From the NCBI RefSeq assembly GCF_021290965.1, contig NZ_JAJOYT010000018.1:1-57492 (forward strand): DNA of 57,492 bases, given 5' to 3'. The DNA is from Rheinheimera faecalis. GTDB lineage: Bacteria; Pseudomonadota; Gammaproteobacteria; Enterobacterales; Alteromonadaceae. The notes beneath the pieces were generated by a model. That model saw only the letters and a list, made by a program, of their open reading frames with translations, was not told where the DNA came from and did not search any database. Made by a program: the position numbers and the translations under genes. Positions 8,896 to 19,702 of this stretch are shown piece after piece (positions within the stretch are counted from its first letter, which is position 1; every line of letters begins with the position of its first letter).

Positions 8896-10365
8896 ATGCT
8901 CAGGATCGTGAAAGAAGCCATTACATTTGACGACGTGTTACTTGTACCGGCGCACTCCACTGTGTTACCCCATACCGCAGACCTGCGGACTCAATTGACC
9001 AGCAAAATTACGTTAAATATTCCTATGGTATCGGCGTCTATGGACACTGTCACCGAGGCTCGTTTAGCTATTGCTTTAGCACAGGAAGGCGGTTTAGGTT
9101 TTATTCACAAAAATATGACCATCGAAGAGCAGGCAGCCAATGTTCGTAAAGTAAAAAAATACGAAAGTGGTGTGGTATCAGACCCTGTCACTGTGCGTCC
9201 GGAACAAAGTATCCGCGAAGTGCAGCAACTGGCCGCTCAGCATGGTTTTTCTGGTTTCCCTGTAGTCGATGCTGACAACAATCTGGTTGGCATAGTGACA
9301 GGTCGTGACCTGAACGTTGAAACCAATCCACAACTGGCTATTTCTTCTGTGATGACGCCAAAAGAGCGTTTAGTCACCGTAAACGAAGCTGGCCCACGTG
9401 CTGAAGCTTTGGCTTTAATGCACAAACACCGTATCGAAAAAGTATTAGTGGTCGACAATGACTTTAAGCTCAAAGGTTTGATCACAGTACAGGATTACAA
9501 CAAAGCCGCCAGTAAACCAAACGCCTGTAAAGACGAATTTGGTCGCTTACGTGTTGGTGCTGCCGTGGGTGTAGGCCCGGGCACGGACGAACGTATCGCT
9601 GCTTTAGTTGAAGCCGGTGTGGATATTTTATTAATAGATACCTCACACGGTCACTCTGAAGGCGTGTTAGATCGCGTACGTCAAACCCGCGCTTTATACC
9701 CTGATTTACAAATAGTGGCCGGTAACGTTGCCACAGCAGAAGGCGCAAAAGCCTTAGCTTTGGCAGGTGCCAACGCTGTGAAAGTGGGTATAGGCCCAGG
9801 TTCAATTTGTACCACCCGTATTGTCACTGGTTGTGGTGTACCGCAACTGACAGCTATCTCTGATGCAGTAGATGGCGTGCAGGGCATGGACGTTTGTATT
9901 ATCGCTGACGGTGGTATCCGCTTCTCAGGTGACATCGCTAAAGCTTTAGTCGCTGGCGCGCATTGCGTGATGGTAGGTTCAATGTTTGCTGGTACTGAAG
10001 AAGCGCCAGGCGACGTAGAGCTGTATCAGGGCCGTTACTACAAATCCTACCGTGGTATGGGTTCATTAGGTGCTATGGCACAACGTAATGGCTCATCTGA
10101 CCGTTATTTCCAGGGCAGCAACAACGCTGAGAAGTTAGTACCTGAAGGTATTGAAGGTCGCGTAGCCTACAAGGGCCCAATCGGCACTATTATTCACCAG
10201 CAAATGGGTGGCCTGCGCTCTTCTATGGGCTTAACAGGTTGCTCTACTATTGCTGAAGTCCGCACCAAGCCGGTCTTTGTCAAAGTAACTTCTGCTGGTA
10301 TGGGTGAATCGCACGTGCATGATGTGCAAATCACCAAAGAAGCACCAAACTACCGCTTAGGTTAA
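8896..10365 (+). CDS. guaB: Inosine-5'-monophosphate dehydrogenase
   Basis: Oxidises IMP to XMP with NAD+, the committed step of GMP synthesis. The 489-residue protein starts at ATG 8896 ([16 protein letters not shown]), the canonical start; the open frame extends 36 codons upstream without family similarity. It has a TIM barrel interrupted by two CBS domains at about 93-150 and 153-205. The active-site loop GPGSICTTR carries the nucleophile C305, and the flap contains [10 protein letters not shown]. guaA follows after a hairpin and 74 bases, forming the usual guaBA operon. The region between xseA and guaB must hold its promoter, but I see no convincing PurR site. Confidence 0.98.
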   Translation: MLRIVKEAITFDDVLLVPAHSTVLPHTADLRTQLTSKITLNIPMVSASMDTVTEARLAIALAQEGGLGFIHKNMTIEEQAANVRKVKKYESGVVSDPVTVRPEQSIREVQQLAAQHGFSGFPVVDADNNLVGIVTGRDLNVETNPQLAISSVMTPKERLVTVNEAGPRAEALALMHKHRIEKVLVVDNDFKLKGLITVQDYNKAASKPNACKDEFGRLRVGAAVGVGPGTDERIAALVEAGVDILLIDTSHGHSEGVLDRVRQTRALYPDLQIVAGNVATAEGAKALALAGANAVKVGIGPGSICTTRIVTGCGVPQLTAISDAVDGVQGMDVCIIADGGIRFSGDIAKALVAGAHCVMVGSMFAGTEEAPGDVELYQGRYYKSYRGMGSLGAMAQRNGSSDRYFQGSNNAEKLVPEGIEGRVAYKGPIGTIIHQQMGGLRSSMGLTGCSTIAEVRTKPVFVKVTSAGMGESHVHDVQITKEAPNYRLG

Positions 10366-10375
10366 CCGCTTAATC

Positions 10376-10407
10376 AGAGGCTGGCGTTTTGCCAGCCTCT
10401 GTGTTTT
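10376..10407 (+). terminator. Terminator-like hairpin between guaB and guaA
   Basis: A perfect 10-bp stem, AGAGGCTGGC with GCCAGCCTCT around loop GTTTT, is followed by GTGTTTT. It may end part of the guaB transcripts or stabilise the guaB 3' end, giving unequal guaB and guaA expression. Confidence 0.6.
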
Positions 10408-10439
10408 ATCCATTCGACATTTGTTACTACAAGGTGATT

Positions 10440-12017
10440 ATGAGCAAAAACATTCACTTCCATCGAATTCTGATCCTCGACTTCGGTTCGCAATACACTC
10501 AGCTGATCGCCCGTCGTGTGCGTGAAATTGGCGTTTACTGTGAGCTGTGGGCATGGGACGTTACTGCTGAACAAATCGCTGAATTTGCTCCAACCGGTAT
10601 TATTTTATCTGGTGGTCCTGAAAGTGTGACCGAAGCTGGCTCGCCTCGTGCGCCATCTTATGTATTTGAAGCCGGTGTGCCTGTGCTGGGTGTTTGCTAC
10701 GGTATGCAGACCATGGCTGAACAACTGGGCGGTAAAGTGTCCAGTTCTGATCACCGTGAATTTGGTTATGCTCAGGTTGAACTGATTGCAGAAAATGCCA
10801 TGTTCACCGGTATTGAAGATCATCTGAACGAACAAGGCCGTGGTTTATTGGATGTCTGGATGAGTCATGGCGACAAAGTAGTACAAATCCCACAGGGTTT
10901 TGTTACGACTGCGCAAACGCCAACTTGCCCTCATGCTGCTATGGCTGATGAAGCCCGTCAGTTCTATGGCGTACAGTTCCACCCTGAAGTGACTCATACC
11001 CGTCAGGGTCTGCGGATGTTAGAGCAGTTTGTGGTCGATATCTGTGGTTGCGAAAAACTCTGGACTCCGGCCACCATTATTGATGACGCTATTGCTAACA
11101 TCAAAAAGCAGGTTGGTGATGATCAGGTGATTTTAGGTTTATCAGGTGGTGTCGATTCCTCTGTCGTGGCGATGTTATTACACCGCGCTATCGGCAAAAA
11201 CCTGACCTGTGTATTTGTCGATAACGGTTTATTACGTTTAAACGAAGGCACTCAGGTGATGGAAATGTTTGGTGACCATTTTGGTCTGAACATTATCCAT
11301 GTTAAAGCTGAAAACCGTTTCCTCGACGCCTTAAAAGGTGAAGCTGAACCTGAAGCTAAACGTAAAATTATCGGTCGTGTATTTGTTGAAGTATTTGACG
11401 AAGAAGCGAAAAAACTAAGCAATGCTCGCTGGTTAGCTCAGGGCACTATTTATCCTGACGTGATTGAATCAGCAGCGTCTAAAACCGGTAAAGCTCATGT
11501 GATTAAGTCGCACCATAATGTCGGTGGTTTACCTGCAGATATGAAAATGGGCTTAGTCGAGCCACTGCGTGAACTCTTTAAAGATGAAGTGCGCAAAGTA
11601 GGTTTAGCTTTAGGTTTGCCATACGACATGCTGTACCGTCACCCTTTCCCAGGCCCGGGTTTAGGTGTGCGTGTATTGGGTGAAGTGAAAAAGGAATACT
11701 GTGATTTATTACGCAAAGCCGATGCGATTTTTATCGAAGAGCTGCGTAATTCAGGCTGGTATGACAAAGTTAGTCAGGCTTTTACCGTATTCCTGCCAGT
11801 GAAATCTGTCGGCGTGATGGGCGACGGCCGTAAATACGACTGGGTTGTGTCAATTCGTGCCGTAGAGACCATCGACTTTATGACAGCACACTGGGCACAT
11901 TTGCCTTATGAGCTGTTAGGTACTATCTCTAACCGCATTATCAATGAAGTGAATGGCATTTCCCGTGTGGTGTACGACATCTCAGGTAAGCCGCCAGCAA
12001 CTATTGAGTGGGAATAA
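10440..12017 (+). CDS. guaA: GMP synthase (glutamine-hydrolysing)
   Basis: Converts XMP to GMP using glutamine and ATP, the second enzyme of the guaBA operon. The 525-residue protein starts at ATG 10440, 5 bases after an AAGGTG site. The class-I glutamine amidotransferase domain has ILDFGSQYT, nucleophile C86 (VLGVCYGMQ) and the histidine/glutamate pair FHPEVTHT. The ATP pyrophosphatase loop is GLSGGVDSS near residue 235, and the C-terminal dimerisation domain ends KPPATIEWE, as is typical. A strong terminator follows 46 bases after the stop. Confidence 0.98.
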   Translation: MSKNIHFHRILILDFGSQYTQLIARRVREIGVYCELWAWDVTAEQIAEFAPTGIILSGGPESVTEAGSPRAPSYVFEAGVPVLGVCYGMQTMAEQLGGKVSSSDHREFGYAQVELIAENAMFTGIEDHLNEQGRGLLDVWMSHGDKVVQIPQGFVTTAQTPTCPHAAMADEARQFYGVQFHPEVTHTRQGLRMLEQFVVDICGCEKLWTPATIIDDAIANIKKQVGDDQVILGLSGGVDSSVVAMLLHRAIGKNLTCVFVDNGLLRLNEGTQVMEMFGDHFGLNIIHVKAENRFLDALKGEAEPEAKRKIIGRVFVEVFDEEAKKLSNARWLAQGTIYPDVIESAASKTGKAHVIKSHHNVGGLPADMKMGLVEPLRELFKDEVRKVGLALGLPYDMLYRHPFPGPGLGVRVLGEVKKEYCDLLRKADAIFIEELRNSGWYDKVSQAFTVFLPVKSVGVMGDGRKYDWVVSIRAVETIDFMTAHWAHLPYELLGTISNRIINEVNGISRVVYDISGKPPATIEWE

Positions 12018-12018
12018 T

Positions 12019-12060
12019 TTATCCTTCGTACTTGAAGCCGCAGCTTTGAGTCGATTGGAT
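12019..12060. repeat. Remnant of the 127-bp TATACCC-ended repeat
   Basis: The sequence TATCCTTCGTACTTGAAGCC, followed by GCAGCTTTG, matches the right end, read inverted, of the complete element at 22413-22539. Only one end is present, so this is probably a decayed or partial copy. It lies between guaA and its terminator. Confidence 0.5.
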
Positions 12061-12063
12061 AGA

Positions 12064-12098
12064 AAAGGGGCAGATTTAATCTGCCCCTTTCGCTTTTT
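12064..12098. terminator. Bidirectional intrinsic terminator after guaA
   Basis: A perfect 13-bp stem (AAAGGGGCAGATT and its complement, one-base loop) is followed by CGCTTTTT on the plus strand, with an A-rich opposite side. It ends guaA, and it also lies right after the stop of the small minus-strand gene at 12097. Confidence 0.85.
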
Positions 12099-12315
12099 AC
12101 AGCTTATTGATTTCGTGTTTCAGCTGATAGGACTTATCCGTCACTATGGCTTCTAAAGTGGCTACCCGTTCTTTTAACTGATCTAATTGCTGTTTAATTT
12201 CGTCATTTGATTGACCGGCACTTTTTAGTTTGATTTGTGTTTTGGTGTAGTTTTCATAAAAAGCATAACCAAAAGCGCCAACAACAGCGACAAAACCTAT
12301 TTCAAATGGTCCCAT
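12097..12315 (-). CDS. Small membrane protein with PspB-like layout
   Basis: Protein of 72 residues with one N-terminal membrane helix (about 5-22, IGFVAVVGAFGYAFYENY) and a C-terminal coiled coil. The coiled coil contains QLKERVATLEAIVTDKSYQL, which resembles the end of phage-shock protein B. The resemblance is short, and no pspA or pspC lies nearby, so the assignment to the PspB family is tentative. Its stop codon abuts the guaA terminator, and it is transcribed alone. A role in membrane stress would be inference only. Confidence 0.7.
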   Translation of the reverse strand: MGPFEIGFVAVVGAFGYAFYENYTKTQIKLKSAGQSNDEIKQQLDQLKERVATLEAIVTDKSYQLKHEINKL

Positions 12316-12526
12316 GATTTTCCTTCCCTAAGTCTGTATTAACTAAACTGAATAATAAGCCTACTACAAGCAGCAAATGTTATACCATAGTTACTATCTT
12401 GTTTATTTTCAAATGCTTAACCTATTTTTATAGCAACGGCGTTAAGCAAACTTGCTAAAAGATAGTCAAAAGCTTAACCAGAGCTGGTAAAATTAGCCAC
12501 ACGCAACAGCAGCGCAAGGAGAAAAG

Positions 12527-13048
12527 GTGACAGCAGAAGACGATTTACACTGGATGCAATATGCCTTGCAACTGGCCGATAAGGCTGAGCAAAGCGGCGA
12601 AATTCCTGTAGGTGCTGTTTTGGTTAAAGAAGGGGTGGTGCTGGGTGAGGGCTGGAATCAGTCGATCCAACTGAATGACCCCTCTGCTCATGCCGAAATG
12701 ATAGCGATCCGGCAGGCTGCAGAAAAAATTGGCAATTACCGTCTGATCGATTGCACCTTGTATGTAACCCTGGAGCCTTGTGCCATGTGTGCAGGTCTTT
12801 TAGTGCATAGCAGAGTGAAACGTCTGGTATTTGGTGCTAAAGATGCAAAAACCGGTGCTGCGGGCTCTGTGCTGGATATAGTTCGGCATCCGGTGTTAAA
12901 TCACCAGTTGGATGTTCTGGATGGTCCTTTGGCGCAGCAATGTGCAGACAAACTCTCTGAATTTTTCCGCCGTCGCAGGGCAGAACAAAAGGCATTAAAA
13001 CAGCTGGAAAAACAACAGAGTGTTGGGGAAGGGCAGTTTAAGCCGTAG
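12527..13048 (+). CDS. tadA: tRNA-specific adenosine deaminase
   Basis: Deaminates the wobble adenosine of tRNA-Arg(ACG) to inosine. The 173-residue zinc enzyme starts at GTG 12527, which is preceded by AAGGAG with 5-base spacing; no upstream ATG is in frame. Zinc and catalytic residues are H55 and E57 (SAHAEMIA) and C85/C88 (LEPCAMC). The C-terminal helix is rich in Lys and Gln. The neighbours mltF and purL are also its neighbours in E. coli. The last 11 bases overlap a small minus-strand gene. Confidence 0.97.
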   Translation: MTAEDDLHWMQYALQLADKAEQSGEIPVGAVLVKEGVVLGEGWNQSIQLNDPSAHAEMIAIRQAAEKIGNYRLIDCTLYVTLEPCAMCAGLLVHSRVKRLVFGAKDAKTGAAGSVLDIVRHPVLNHQLDVLDGPLAQQCADKLSEFFRRRRAEQKALKQLEKQQSVGEGQFKP

Positions 13049-13205
13049 CTTCGATAGCGCTGGCTAAATCCTGGATAGATTGGAAAGAGCGGCGACGTCT
13101 GTTTAACTTTAACATTGTCATATTACGGCTGACGCGTCTTCTGCTGGATGCAACATCCATTAATCGCCGCTTGCGCAGCATTGTTGGTTTTTTACGTTTT
13201 AACAT
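13038..13205 (-). CDS. Small arginine/lysine-rich protein of 55 residues, function unknown
   Basis: A short reading frame on the minus strand encodes 55 residues starting MLKRKKPTMLRKRRLMDVAS, with a second basic patch RRRVSRNMTMLKLNRRRRSF and an acidic/neutral end SIQDLASAIEATA. GGAG lies 8 bases upstream of the ATG, an ideal ribosome site. It overlaps the tadA 3' end by 11 bases and converges on it. The charge suggests nucleic-acid or ribosome binding, but I do not recognise a family. It is short enough to be missed by standard gene callers. Confidence 0.65.
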   Translation of the reverse strand: MLKRKKPTMLRKRRLMDVASSRRRVSRNMTMLKLNRRRRSFQSIQDLASAIEATA

Positions 13206-13261
13206 TCAATGACTCCAAATTATTTTCGCTAATATAAAAGCTTAGCGATGCAGTTACAAGA

Positions 13262-14713
13262 TTAAGACTGCTTAGGAGTGCTGATGTTCCCTGACTTTTC
13301 TGCTGAATTTACCGCTTTATCGCCAAATTGCTCGTTAAGCCGCTGTTTTTGTTGATCTAACCTTTGCTCGGTTTTTTTCTTTTCATCGACCCACAACAGT
13401 GTATCGTAGAAACGACGGACGTTTTCAACATAATAAACAGCCTGAGCACCGCGGGCGTAACCCAATCTGGTGTTCTGGTAATAACGTTTTTGCTGCAGCA
13501 AGGGTAAGCGTTGTTTAACTTCATGCCATTGATCCGGATTGGCACCATCCCGCTCTGTCAGCACCCTGGCACTTTCGACATGGCCCCAGCCGATATTATA
13601 GGCAGCTATAGCAAACCAAAGCCGGTCCGGCATCTGAATACGCTCAGGAATGCTCTCCAGCATACGTTGCAGATACTTACTGCCGCCTCTGATGCTTTGC
13701 GCAGGGTCCAGTCTGCTGCTGACGCCCATCATTTGTGCAGTGCCGACGGTCAGCATCATCATGCCCACTACACCAGTGGAACTGCGAGCTTCAGGACGCC
13801 AGTTTGATTCCTGGTAACCAATAGCCGCCAGTAAACGCCAGTCAAAGTTACCGGCATATTTTTCAAATAATGGCTGATAACGGGGTAAGTCTTTTTCAAT
13901 GGCTTTGATGTAATCCAGAGTCGCGACGTAATCAAAACGGCGGATATGGCCAAAGTATTTATCTTCCAGACTCAATAAATCGCCGGACTGATAATTCTGA
14001 CCAAAAAATTCAATCAACACAGCCCAGAAGGAGTCATCGGCTTTGTTGCTCAAAAGCCAGGCCACGGGCTGTTGTTCTTTCACTTTAAAGGCAACAGTTA
14101 AGTTAGGAAAAAAGCGTTGATTGACGGCCAGTAAGTTTGAGTCAACCAAGGTATAAGGAATTTTTCCATCTTCGACTTGTTGCAGCAGTTCATCGGCATC
14201 TTCGGATTCACTTTCCTGCCACTGCAATTGTGGATGGTCTTTTTGCACAGCACTTAAGGTTTCTGCTAAAGAGCTGTCTTTGGGGACCAGCACTGGTTCT
14301 TTGATATCTTTAAAGCTATTTGGCTTTTTCTGGCCCTTACGGTACACCAGCACTTCGTTGCGCCATAAATAAGCCGGCGCTATACGATATTTTTGTTTCC
14401 GGCTTTCGGTGACGGCCAAACCACCGGCTATATAGTCAACCTGACCGGAGTCGAGCTTTTGCAGTAATTCTTCACGCTGATAACTGGGGAATAACTCCAG
14501 TTCAACGCCTAATTTTTCTGCTAATGCGACTGACAGTTCATAGTCGTAGCCTGTTGGGCCATCAGCGCCGACATAATAGCTGGTAGGGCTGTTTAAAATG
14601 CCAACCCGAATGCTATCTCTTTGATAAATTTCATGAAGCTGAACAGGTTCCTGCACCGGAGTACAAGAAACTACTGCTGTTAAGACAGCTCCTAAAATAC
14701 CAAATCGAATCAT
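13262..14713 (-). CDS. mltF: Membrane-bound lytic murein transglycosylase F
   Basis: Cleaves the glycan strands of peptidoglycan with formation of 1,6-anhydromuramic ends. Of 483 residues, the first 17 form a lipoprotein signal (AVVSC, lipid attachment at C17). A periplasmic substrate-binding-like regulatory domain follows (about 34-260, with [20 protein letters not shown]). The C-terminal SLT lysozyme-like domain has catalytic E302 in GYQESNW and later GVVGMMMLT and AYNIGWGH. A charged tail ends the protein. It is divergent from purL and near tadA, as in other gammaproteobacteria. Confidence 0.96.
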   Translation of the reverse strand: MIRFGILGAVLTAVVSCTPVQEPVQLHEIYQRDSIRVGILNSPTSYYVGADGPTGYDYELSVALAEKLGVELELFPSYQREELLQKLDSGQVDYIAGGLAVTESRKQKYRIAPAYLWRNEVLVYRKGQKKPNSFKDIKEPVLVPKDSSLAETLSAVQKDHPQLQWQESESEDADELLQQVEDGKIPYTLVDSNLLAVNQRFFPNLTVAFKVKEQQPVAWLLSNKADDSFWAVLIEFFGQNYQSGDLLSLEDKYFGHIRRFDYVATLDYIKAIEKDLPRYQPLFEKYAGNFDWRLLAAIGYQESNWRPEARSSTGVVGMMMLTVGTAQMMGVSSRLDPAQSIRGGSKYLQRMLESIPERIQMPDRLWFAIAAYNIGWGHVESARVLTERDGANPDQWHEVKQRLPLLQQKRYYQNTRLGYARGAQAVYYVENVRRFYDTLLWVDEKKKTEQRLDQQKQRLNEQFGDKAVNSAEKSGNISTPKQS

Positions 14714-14806
14714 CCGGTTATGCCTTTCATCACAAAGAGCGCCATTTATACCAAAATTCCTGCTGGTCGTCAGATCTTATTCATACCATTACAGCGGTTT
14801 TTTCTT

Positions 14807-14812
14807 TATAAT
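14807..14812 (+). promoter_or_regulatory. Possible -10 box of purL
   Basis: A perfect TATAAT lies 52-58 bases upstream of the purL start, but no good -35 hexamer is found 16-18 bases before it. No clear PurR operator is visible in the mltF-purL gap. Confidence 0.35.
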
Positions 14813-14864
14813 GCGGCGCCTGATTTTGGGTTCCATTGTCGCTCAACCAACGGAAAAAAAACCT

Positions 14865-17800
14865 ATGTTGATCCTGCGTGGTGCACCTGCACTGTCCGAG
14901 TTTAGAGTTCAGAAGTTCATCGATCTTTGTGTCAAAACCAATTTGCCTGTGAATGGTGTTTATGCCGAATTTATGCATTTTGCTGATTTAAGCAGCGAAC
15001 TGTCGGCTGAACAACAGACGACTTTAAGCAAATTGCTGACTTACGGACCTACTATCGTCAGCCATACACCAGAAGGTTTGTTGCTGGTGGTGACGCCACG
15101 CCCTGGCACTATTTCTCCATGGTCGTCTAAAGCGACTGATATTGCCAAAAACTGTGGCCTGAGTCAGGTGAAACGTTTAGAGCGAGGTGTGGCTTATTAT
15201 ATCCAGACCACTGCAACTTTGACTGAAGCTCAGCTGCAGCAATTAAAAGCTCTGGTACACGACCGCATGATGGAAGTGGTGTTCAGCGAGTTTGAACAAG
15301 CTTCTGCCTTATTCCGTAAAGCTGAACCAGCACCTTTAAGTTCAGTGGATATTATCGCTGGTGGCCGCGATGCTTTAGTCAAAGCCAACATCGACATGGG
15401 CCTGGCGTTAGCCGACGATGAAATCGATTATCTGGTGACGAATTTTAATCAGTTGGGCCGCAACCCAAATGATATCGAACTCTATATGTTTGCGCAGGCC
15501 AACTCTGAGCACTGCCGTCATAAAATTTTTAACGCCGACTGGACCATAGACGGCGAACAACAGCCGAAGTCGCTGTTTAAAATGATTAAAAATACTTTTG
15601 AAAAAACGCCGGAACACGTGTTGTCTGCTTATAAAGACAATGCTGCCGTGATGACTGGCTCTAAGGCTGGCCGTTTTTTCCCGTCTGCTGACACTCAGGA
15701 GTATGGCTACAACCATGAAGATATTCATGTGTTGATGAAAGTGGAAACTCATAACCACCCAACAGCTATTTCTCCATTCCCTGGCGCTGCTACAGGTTCT
15801 GGCGGTGAAATCCGTGACGAAGGTGCTACAGGCGTAGGCGCTAAGCCAAAAGCCGGTTTGTCAGGTTTTTCTGTATCCAACTTACGTATTCCTGGTTTTG
15901 AACAGCCGTGGGAAACCGACTTTGGTAAACCAGACCGTATAGTGACAGCTTTGGACATCATGACTGATGGTCCTTTAGGTGGCGCAGCTTTTAATAACGA
16001 ATTTGGTCGTCCAAATATTCTGGGTTACTTCCGTACTTACGAAGAAAAAGTACCAAGCCACAATGGCGAAGAAGTACGGGGTTACCACAAGCCTATTATG
16101 ATTGCCGGTGGTTTAGGTAATATCCGTGCTGAACACGTCCAAAAAGGTGTGTTACCTGTTGGCTCCAAGTTAGTAGTGCTGGGTGGCCCGGCCATGAACA
16201 TTGGTTTAGGTGGTGGTGCTGCTTCTTCTATGGCTTCTGGTCAGTCGGCTGAAGATTTAGATTTTGCGTCAGTACAACGTGAAAACCCTGAAATTGAACG
16301 CCGTTGTCAGGAAGTGATCGACCGCTGCTGGCAGCTGGGCGATAAAAACCCAATTTGTTTTATCCATGACGTCGGTGCTGGTGGTTTGTCCAACGCCTTC
16401 CCTGAGCTGGTGAACGATGGTGGCGTGGGTGGTAAGTTCGAATTACGTAACGTGCCAAACGACGAACCAGGCATGTCGCCACTGGAAATCTGGTGTAACG
16501 AATCACAAGAACGTTATGTGATGGCCATTCCTGCCGACCAAATGCCAGTGTTTGAAGAAATTTGTAAACGTGAACGTGCACCTTATGCTGTAGTAGGTGA
16601 AGCCACCGCTGAACATCACCTGACCTTATCAGATCAGCATTTTGGCAATACACCTATCGATTTACCACTGAACGTACTGCTGGGCAAAGCGCCTAAAATG
16701 CACCGTGATGTGAAAACTCAAGTCACCGAAGGCAAAGCTTTAGACTTAAACGGCGTGACAGTAGCTGATGCGGCTGAGCGCTTATTACGTTTACCTACTA
16801 TTGCTGAAAAAACCTTCCTGATCACCATTGGCGATCGCACAGTGACAGGTTTAGTGGCCCGTGATCAAATGGTAGGTCCATGGCAGGTGCCAGTAGCCAA
16901 CTGTGGTGTGACTGCTGCGTCCTACGACACTTACCACGGTGAAGCCATGTCGATGGGCGAACGTACGCCTGTCGCTTTATTAGACTTTGCTGCTTCTGCC
17001 CGTTTAGCTGTAGCTGAATCTATTACTAACATTGCCGCCACTCAGATTGGTGATATTAAACATATCAAACTGTCGGCCAACTGGATGTCTGCTGCAGGTC
17101 ACCCTGGTGAAGATGCTGGTTTGTATCAGGCAGTCAAAGCCATAGGTGAAGAGTTATGTCCTGCTATGGGTTTAACTATCCCTGTAGGTAAAGATTCGAT
17201 GTCGATGAAAACCAGCTGGCAACAGGATGGTGAACAGAAGACAGTGACTTCACCTTTATCTTTGATTATCACTGCTTTTGCCCGGGTTGAAGATGTGCGT
17301 CGTACTGTGACACCACAGCTGCGTACTGACAAAGGCGCAAGCAGCCTGATCCTGCTGGATTTAGGTCAGGGCGCCAACCGTTTAGGTGCCTCTTGTTTAG
17401 CTCAGGTCTATAAGCAGTTAGGCCAGACAGCGCCGGATCTGGAAAGCCCTGAATTACTGATGAACTTCTATCAGGCGGTGCAGGCTTTAGTGGCTCAGCA
17501 GAAATTACTGGCGTACCACGACAGGTCAGACGGTGGTTTGTTTGTCACCCTGGCAGAAATGGCATTTGCTGGTAAAGCTGGTGTTAAAGTGGATATCCAG
17601 AGCTTAGGCACAGATAACTTAGCTGTACTTTTCAGTGAAGAGTTAGGCGCAGTGCTGCAAGTAGCGAACAGCGATTTACCAGTAGTGCAGGCGATTTTAG
17701 CTCAGCATGATTTATCTGCTGTGGCGCATTTATTAGGTGAAGTCACAACTGACGATCAAATTCAGATCAGTCACGGTGATCAGCTGGTGTATAGCAACAG

Positions 17801-18758
17801 CCGTACTACCTTACGTACCATCTGGGCCGAAACGACCTATCAAATGCAGCTGATGCGTGATAACCCTGAAGGTGCACGTCAGGAGTTTGTCGCTAAAGCT
17901 GATGTGACAGATCCAGGCTTAAATGCAAAGTTAAGCTTTGACCTGAACGAAGATGTGGCAGCTCCTTATATCCTGAAAGGTGTACAGCCGAAAGTCGCTA
18001 TTCTGCGTGAGCAGGGCGTGAACTCTCATGTTGAAATGGCAGCTGCCTACAACAGAGCAGGCTTTAATGCAGTTGACGTGCATATGAGCGACATCTTATC
18101 TGGTCGTCGTTCTTTGTCTGAATTTAACGGTTTAGTGGCTTGTGGTGGCTTCTCCTACGGTGACGTATTAGGGGCTGGTGAAGGCTGGGCGAAGTCTGTG
18201 CTGTTTAACGACAAAGCCCGCGCTGAATTTGCGGCGTTTTTTGAACGTGAAACGACCTTCAGCTTAGGGGTTTGTAACGGTTGTCAGATGATGTCGAATC
18301 TGAAGAGCCTGATCCCTGGCGCTGACTTATGGCCACGTTTTGTCCGCAACAAGTCCGAGCGTTTTGAAGCCCGTTTCAGTCTGGTGGAAGTGCAGGAAAG
18401 CGCCTCTTTATTCTTTAAAGGTATGGCTGGGTCCCGTATGCCTATCGCTGTATCACATGGTGAAGGACATGCAGAGTTTGCATCTGCTGCTGCGATGCAA
18501 GCCGCTGATCAAAGTGGCACAGTGGCCTTACGTTTTGTCGATAACTACGGCAATGTAACAACGCAATACCCGTCGAATCCAAACGGTTCACCACTGGGTA
18601 TTACGTCCCTAACTACGACTGATGGCCGCGTGACTATTATGATGCCTCACCCAGAGCGGGTATTCCGCACTGTGGCGAACAGCTGGCACCCTGATGAGTG
18701 GCAGGAAGACAGCCCGTGGATGCGGATGTTCCGTAACGCACGAGTCTGGTTAGGCTAA
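14865..18758 (+). CDS. purL: Phosphoribosylformylglycinamidine synthase
   Basis: Fourth step of purine synthesis: converts FGAR to FGAM using glutamine and ATP. The 1297-residue single-chain enzyme matches the E. coli size. The start is ATG 14865 ([18 protein letters not shown]); the upstream in-frame extension has no family match. The synthetase part has [36 protein letters not shown] and two AIR-synthase-related halves. The C-terminal glutamine amidotransferase contains [16 protein letters not shown], nucleophile Cys in [11 protein letters not shown], and [10 protein letters not shown]. It is single-gene transcribed and ends at a TTCG-loop terminator. Confidence 0.98.
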   Translation: MLILRGAPALSEFRVQKFIDLCVKTNLPVNGVYAEFMHFADLSSELSAEQQTTLSKLLTYGPTIVSHTPEGLLLVVTPRPGTISPWSSKATDIAKNCGLSQVKRLERGVAYYIQTTATLTEAQLQQLKALVHDRMMEVVFSEFEQASALFRKAEPAPLSSVDIIAGGRDALVKANIDMGLALADDEIDYLVTNFNQLGRNPNDIELYMFAQANSEHCRHKIFNADWTIDGEQQPKSLFKMIKNTFEKTPEHVLSAYKDNAAVMTGSKAGRFFPSADTQEYGYNHEDIHVLMKVETHNHPTAISPFPGAATGSGGEIRDEGATGVGAKPKAGLSGFSVSNLRIPGFEQPWETDFGKPDRIVTALDIMTDGPLGGAAFNNEFGRPNILGYFRTYEEKVPSHNGEEVRGYHKPIMIAGGLGNIRAEHVQKGVLPVGSKLVVLGGPAMNIGLGGGAASSMASGQSAEDLDFASVQRENPEIERRCQEVIDRCWQLGDKNPICFIHDVGAGGLSNAFPELVNDGGVGGKFELRNVPNDEPGMSPLEIWCNESQERYVMAIPADQMPVFEEICKRERAPYAVVGEATAEHHLTLSDQHFGNTPIDLPLNVLLGKAPKMHRDVKTQVTEGKALDLNGVTVADAAERLLRLPTIAEKTFLITIGDRTVTGLVARDQMVGPWQVPVANCGVTAASYDTYHGEAMSMGERTPVALLDFAASARLAVAESITNIAATQIGDIKHIKLSANWMSAAGHPGEDAGLYQAVKAIGEELCPAMGLTIPVGKDSMSMKTSWQQDGEQKTVTSPLSLIITAFARVEDVRRTVTPQLRTDKGASSLILLDLGQGANRLGASCLAQVYKQLGQTAPDLESPELLMNFYQAVQALVAQQKLLAYHDRSDGGLFVTLAEMAFAGKAGVKVDIQSLGTDNLAVLFSEELGAVLQVANSDLPVVQAILAQHDLSAVAHLLGEVTTDDQIQISHGDQLVYSNSRTTLRTIWAETTYQMQLMRDNPEGARQEFVAKADVTDPGLNAKLSFDLNEDVAAPYILKGVQPKVAILREQGVNSHVEMAAAYNRAGFNAVDVHMSDILSGRRSLSEFNGLVACGGFSYGDVLGAGEGWAKSVLFNDKARAEFAAFFERETTFSLGVCNGCQMMSNLKSLIPGADLWPRFVRNKSERFEARFSLVEVQESASLFFKGMAGSRMPIAVSHGEGHAEFASAAAMQAADQSGTVALRFVDNYGNVTTQYPSNPNGSPLGITSLTTTDGRVTIMMPHPERVFRTVANSWHPDEWQEDSPWMRMFRNARVWLG

Positions 18759-18777
18759 TACCGTAAAAGTGATACAA

Positions 18778-18810
18778 ACAAGACCTGCTTCGGCAGGTTT
18801 TGTCATTTTT
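18778..18810 (+). terminator. Intrinsic terminator of purL
   Basis: An 11-bp stem, ACAAGACCTGC paired with GCAGGTTTTGT (one G-U pair), closes on a stable TTCG loop and is followed by CATTTTT, 20 bases after the purL stop. Confidence 0.85.
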
Positions 18811-18976
18811 GTAGCGATATTTTTAAATTTTCATCGTAAATTTGTTTTGTTTGCAGATATTTTCATTTTGTGCTTGATCCCTGACACATTTTTTTACAAA
18901 CTAGCTCTATCTCTGTTTATTCACTTGTTTGAGTGAGATGTCCGACATGAAGTCGGTGAGACCTGAAGGATAAGGT

Positions 18977-19639
18977 ATGGAAGTTGTAGTTAGCTCTGAG
19001 CAACCAGACAATAAAGAATGGCTATCCCATGTAAAAATTGGTCAGCGTTTTGATCTTGAGTTATTAGATCAGCGCAAAAGCCGCTGTAGCTGCGAACTGG
19101 TGGGTTATAAAGCCGGTAAATATGTATTGTTCAGAGTAGATGACGATACGTTACCAGACCGCTTTTTTATTAACGGTCTGGCAGTGGTCTGTCGTTTTTT
19201 AGTTGAAGATTCTGTTGGCGAATGTTTTGCGTTTAAATCTGAATTACTGCAGTTGACCCGCTTTCCGGATAAATTGGCTGTGGTCAGCTTTCCCTCAGCG
19301 ATACAACGTCGTGCTTTACGTAACGAACGACGTAACAGTATTTTTATTCCTGCCTCAGTCAGGCTTAATCTGGAAGTGGTGCAGAATGCCCGCAGTTTTC
19401 ATGGCCATTTGATTGATGTCTCCAGCGGTGGCTGTCGTTTCTTATTTGATCCGTCGCATCAGGGCAGCAAGGTCAATCTGGCGCCTGTAGTTTTGCATAT
19501 CCAATGTGAAAAAGTAGGTATTGACCAGCAAATTCAGGGCGAAGTACGTAACTCCAGGTTAGAGGAACGTGGGCTCTCTATCGGTATTCAGTTTAATCTG
19601 CCACAGCTGTACTTAGATAAGTTGGCAGTTGCTTCCTGA
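18977..19639 (+). CDS. PilZ-domain cyclic-di-GMP-binding protein (YcgR-like)
   Basis: Protein of 220 residues. The N-terminal half (about 15-105) looks like the YcgR/PilZN flagellar-brake domain, and the C-terminal PilZ domain carries both cyclic-di-GMP motifs: the arginine-rich RRALRNERR (111-119) and DVSSGG (147-152). The output is probably control of motility or surface behaviour through protein contact. It is monocistronic, with GAAGGA upstream of the ATG. No flagellar or cyclase genes are adjacent; the pilus genes are about 18 kb away. Confidence 0.9.
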   Translation: MEVVVSSEQPDNKEWLSHVKIGQRFDLELLDQRKSRCSCELVGYKAGKYVLFRVDDDTLPDRFFINGLAVVCRFLVEDSVGECFAFKSELLQLTRFPDKLAVVSFPSAIQRRALRNERRNSIFIPASVRLNLEVVQNARSFHGHLIDVSSGGCRFLFDPSHQGSKVNLAPVVLHIQCEKVGIDQQIQGEVRNSRLEERGLSIGIQFNLPQLYLDKLAVAS

Positions 19640-19682
19640 GAAAAGTCCTTCTGAGCCGACAATTTGTCGAGTCAGAAGGACT
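19638..19682 (-). terminator. Intrinsic terminator of the ompW-like gene
   Basis: An 11-bp stem (AGTCCTTCTGA with TCAGAAGGACT) encloses a second CGACAA/TTGTCG stem, and on the minus strand it is followed by TTTTCTC. It lies between the convergent PilZ and OmpW genes. Confidence 0.7.
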
Positions 19683-19702
19683 GCTATTGAAAGCCTACGC
19701 TA

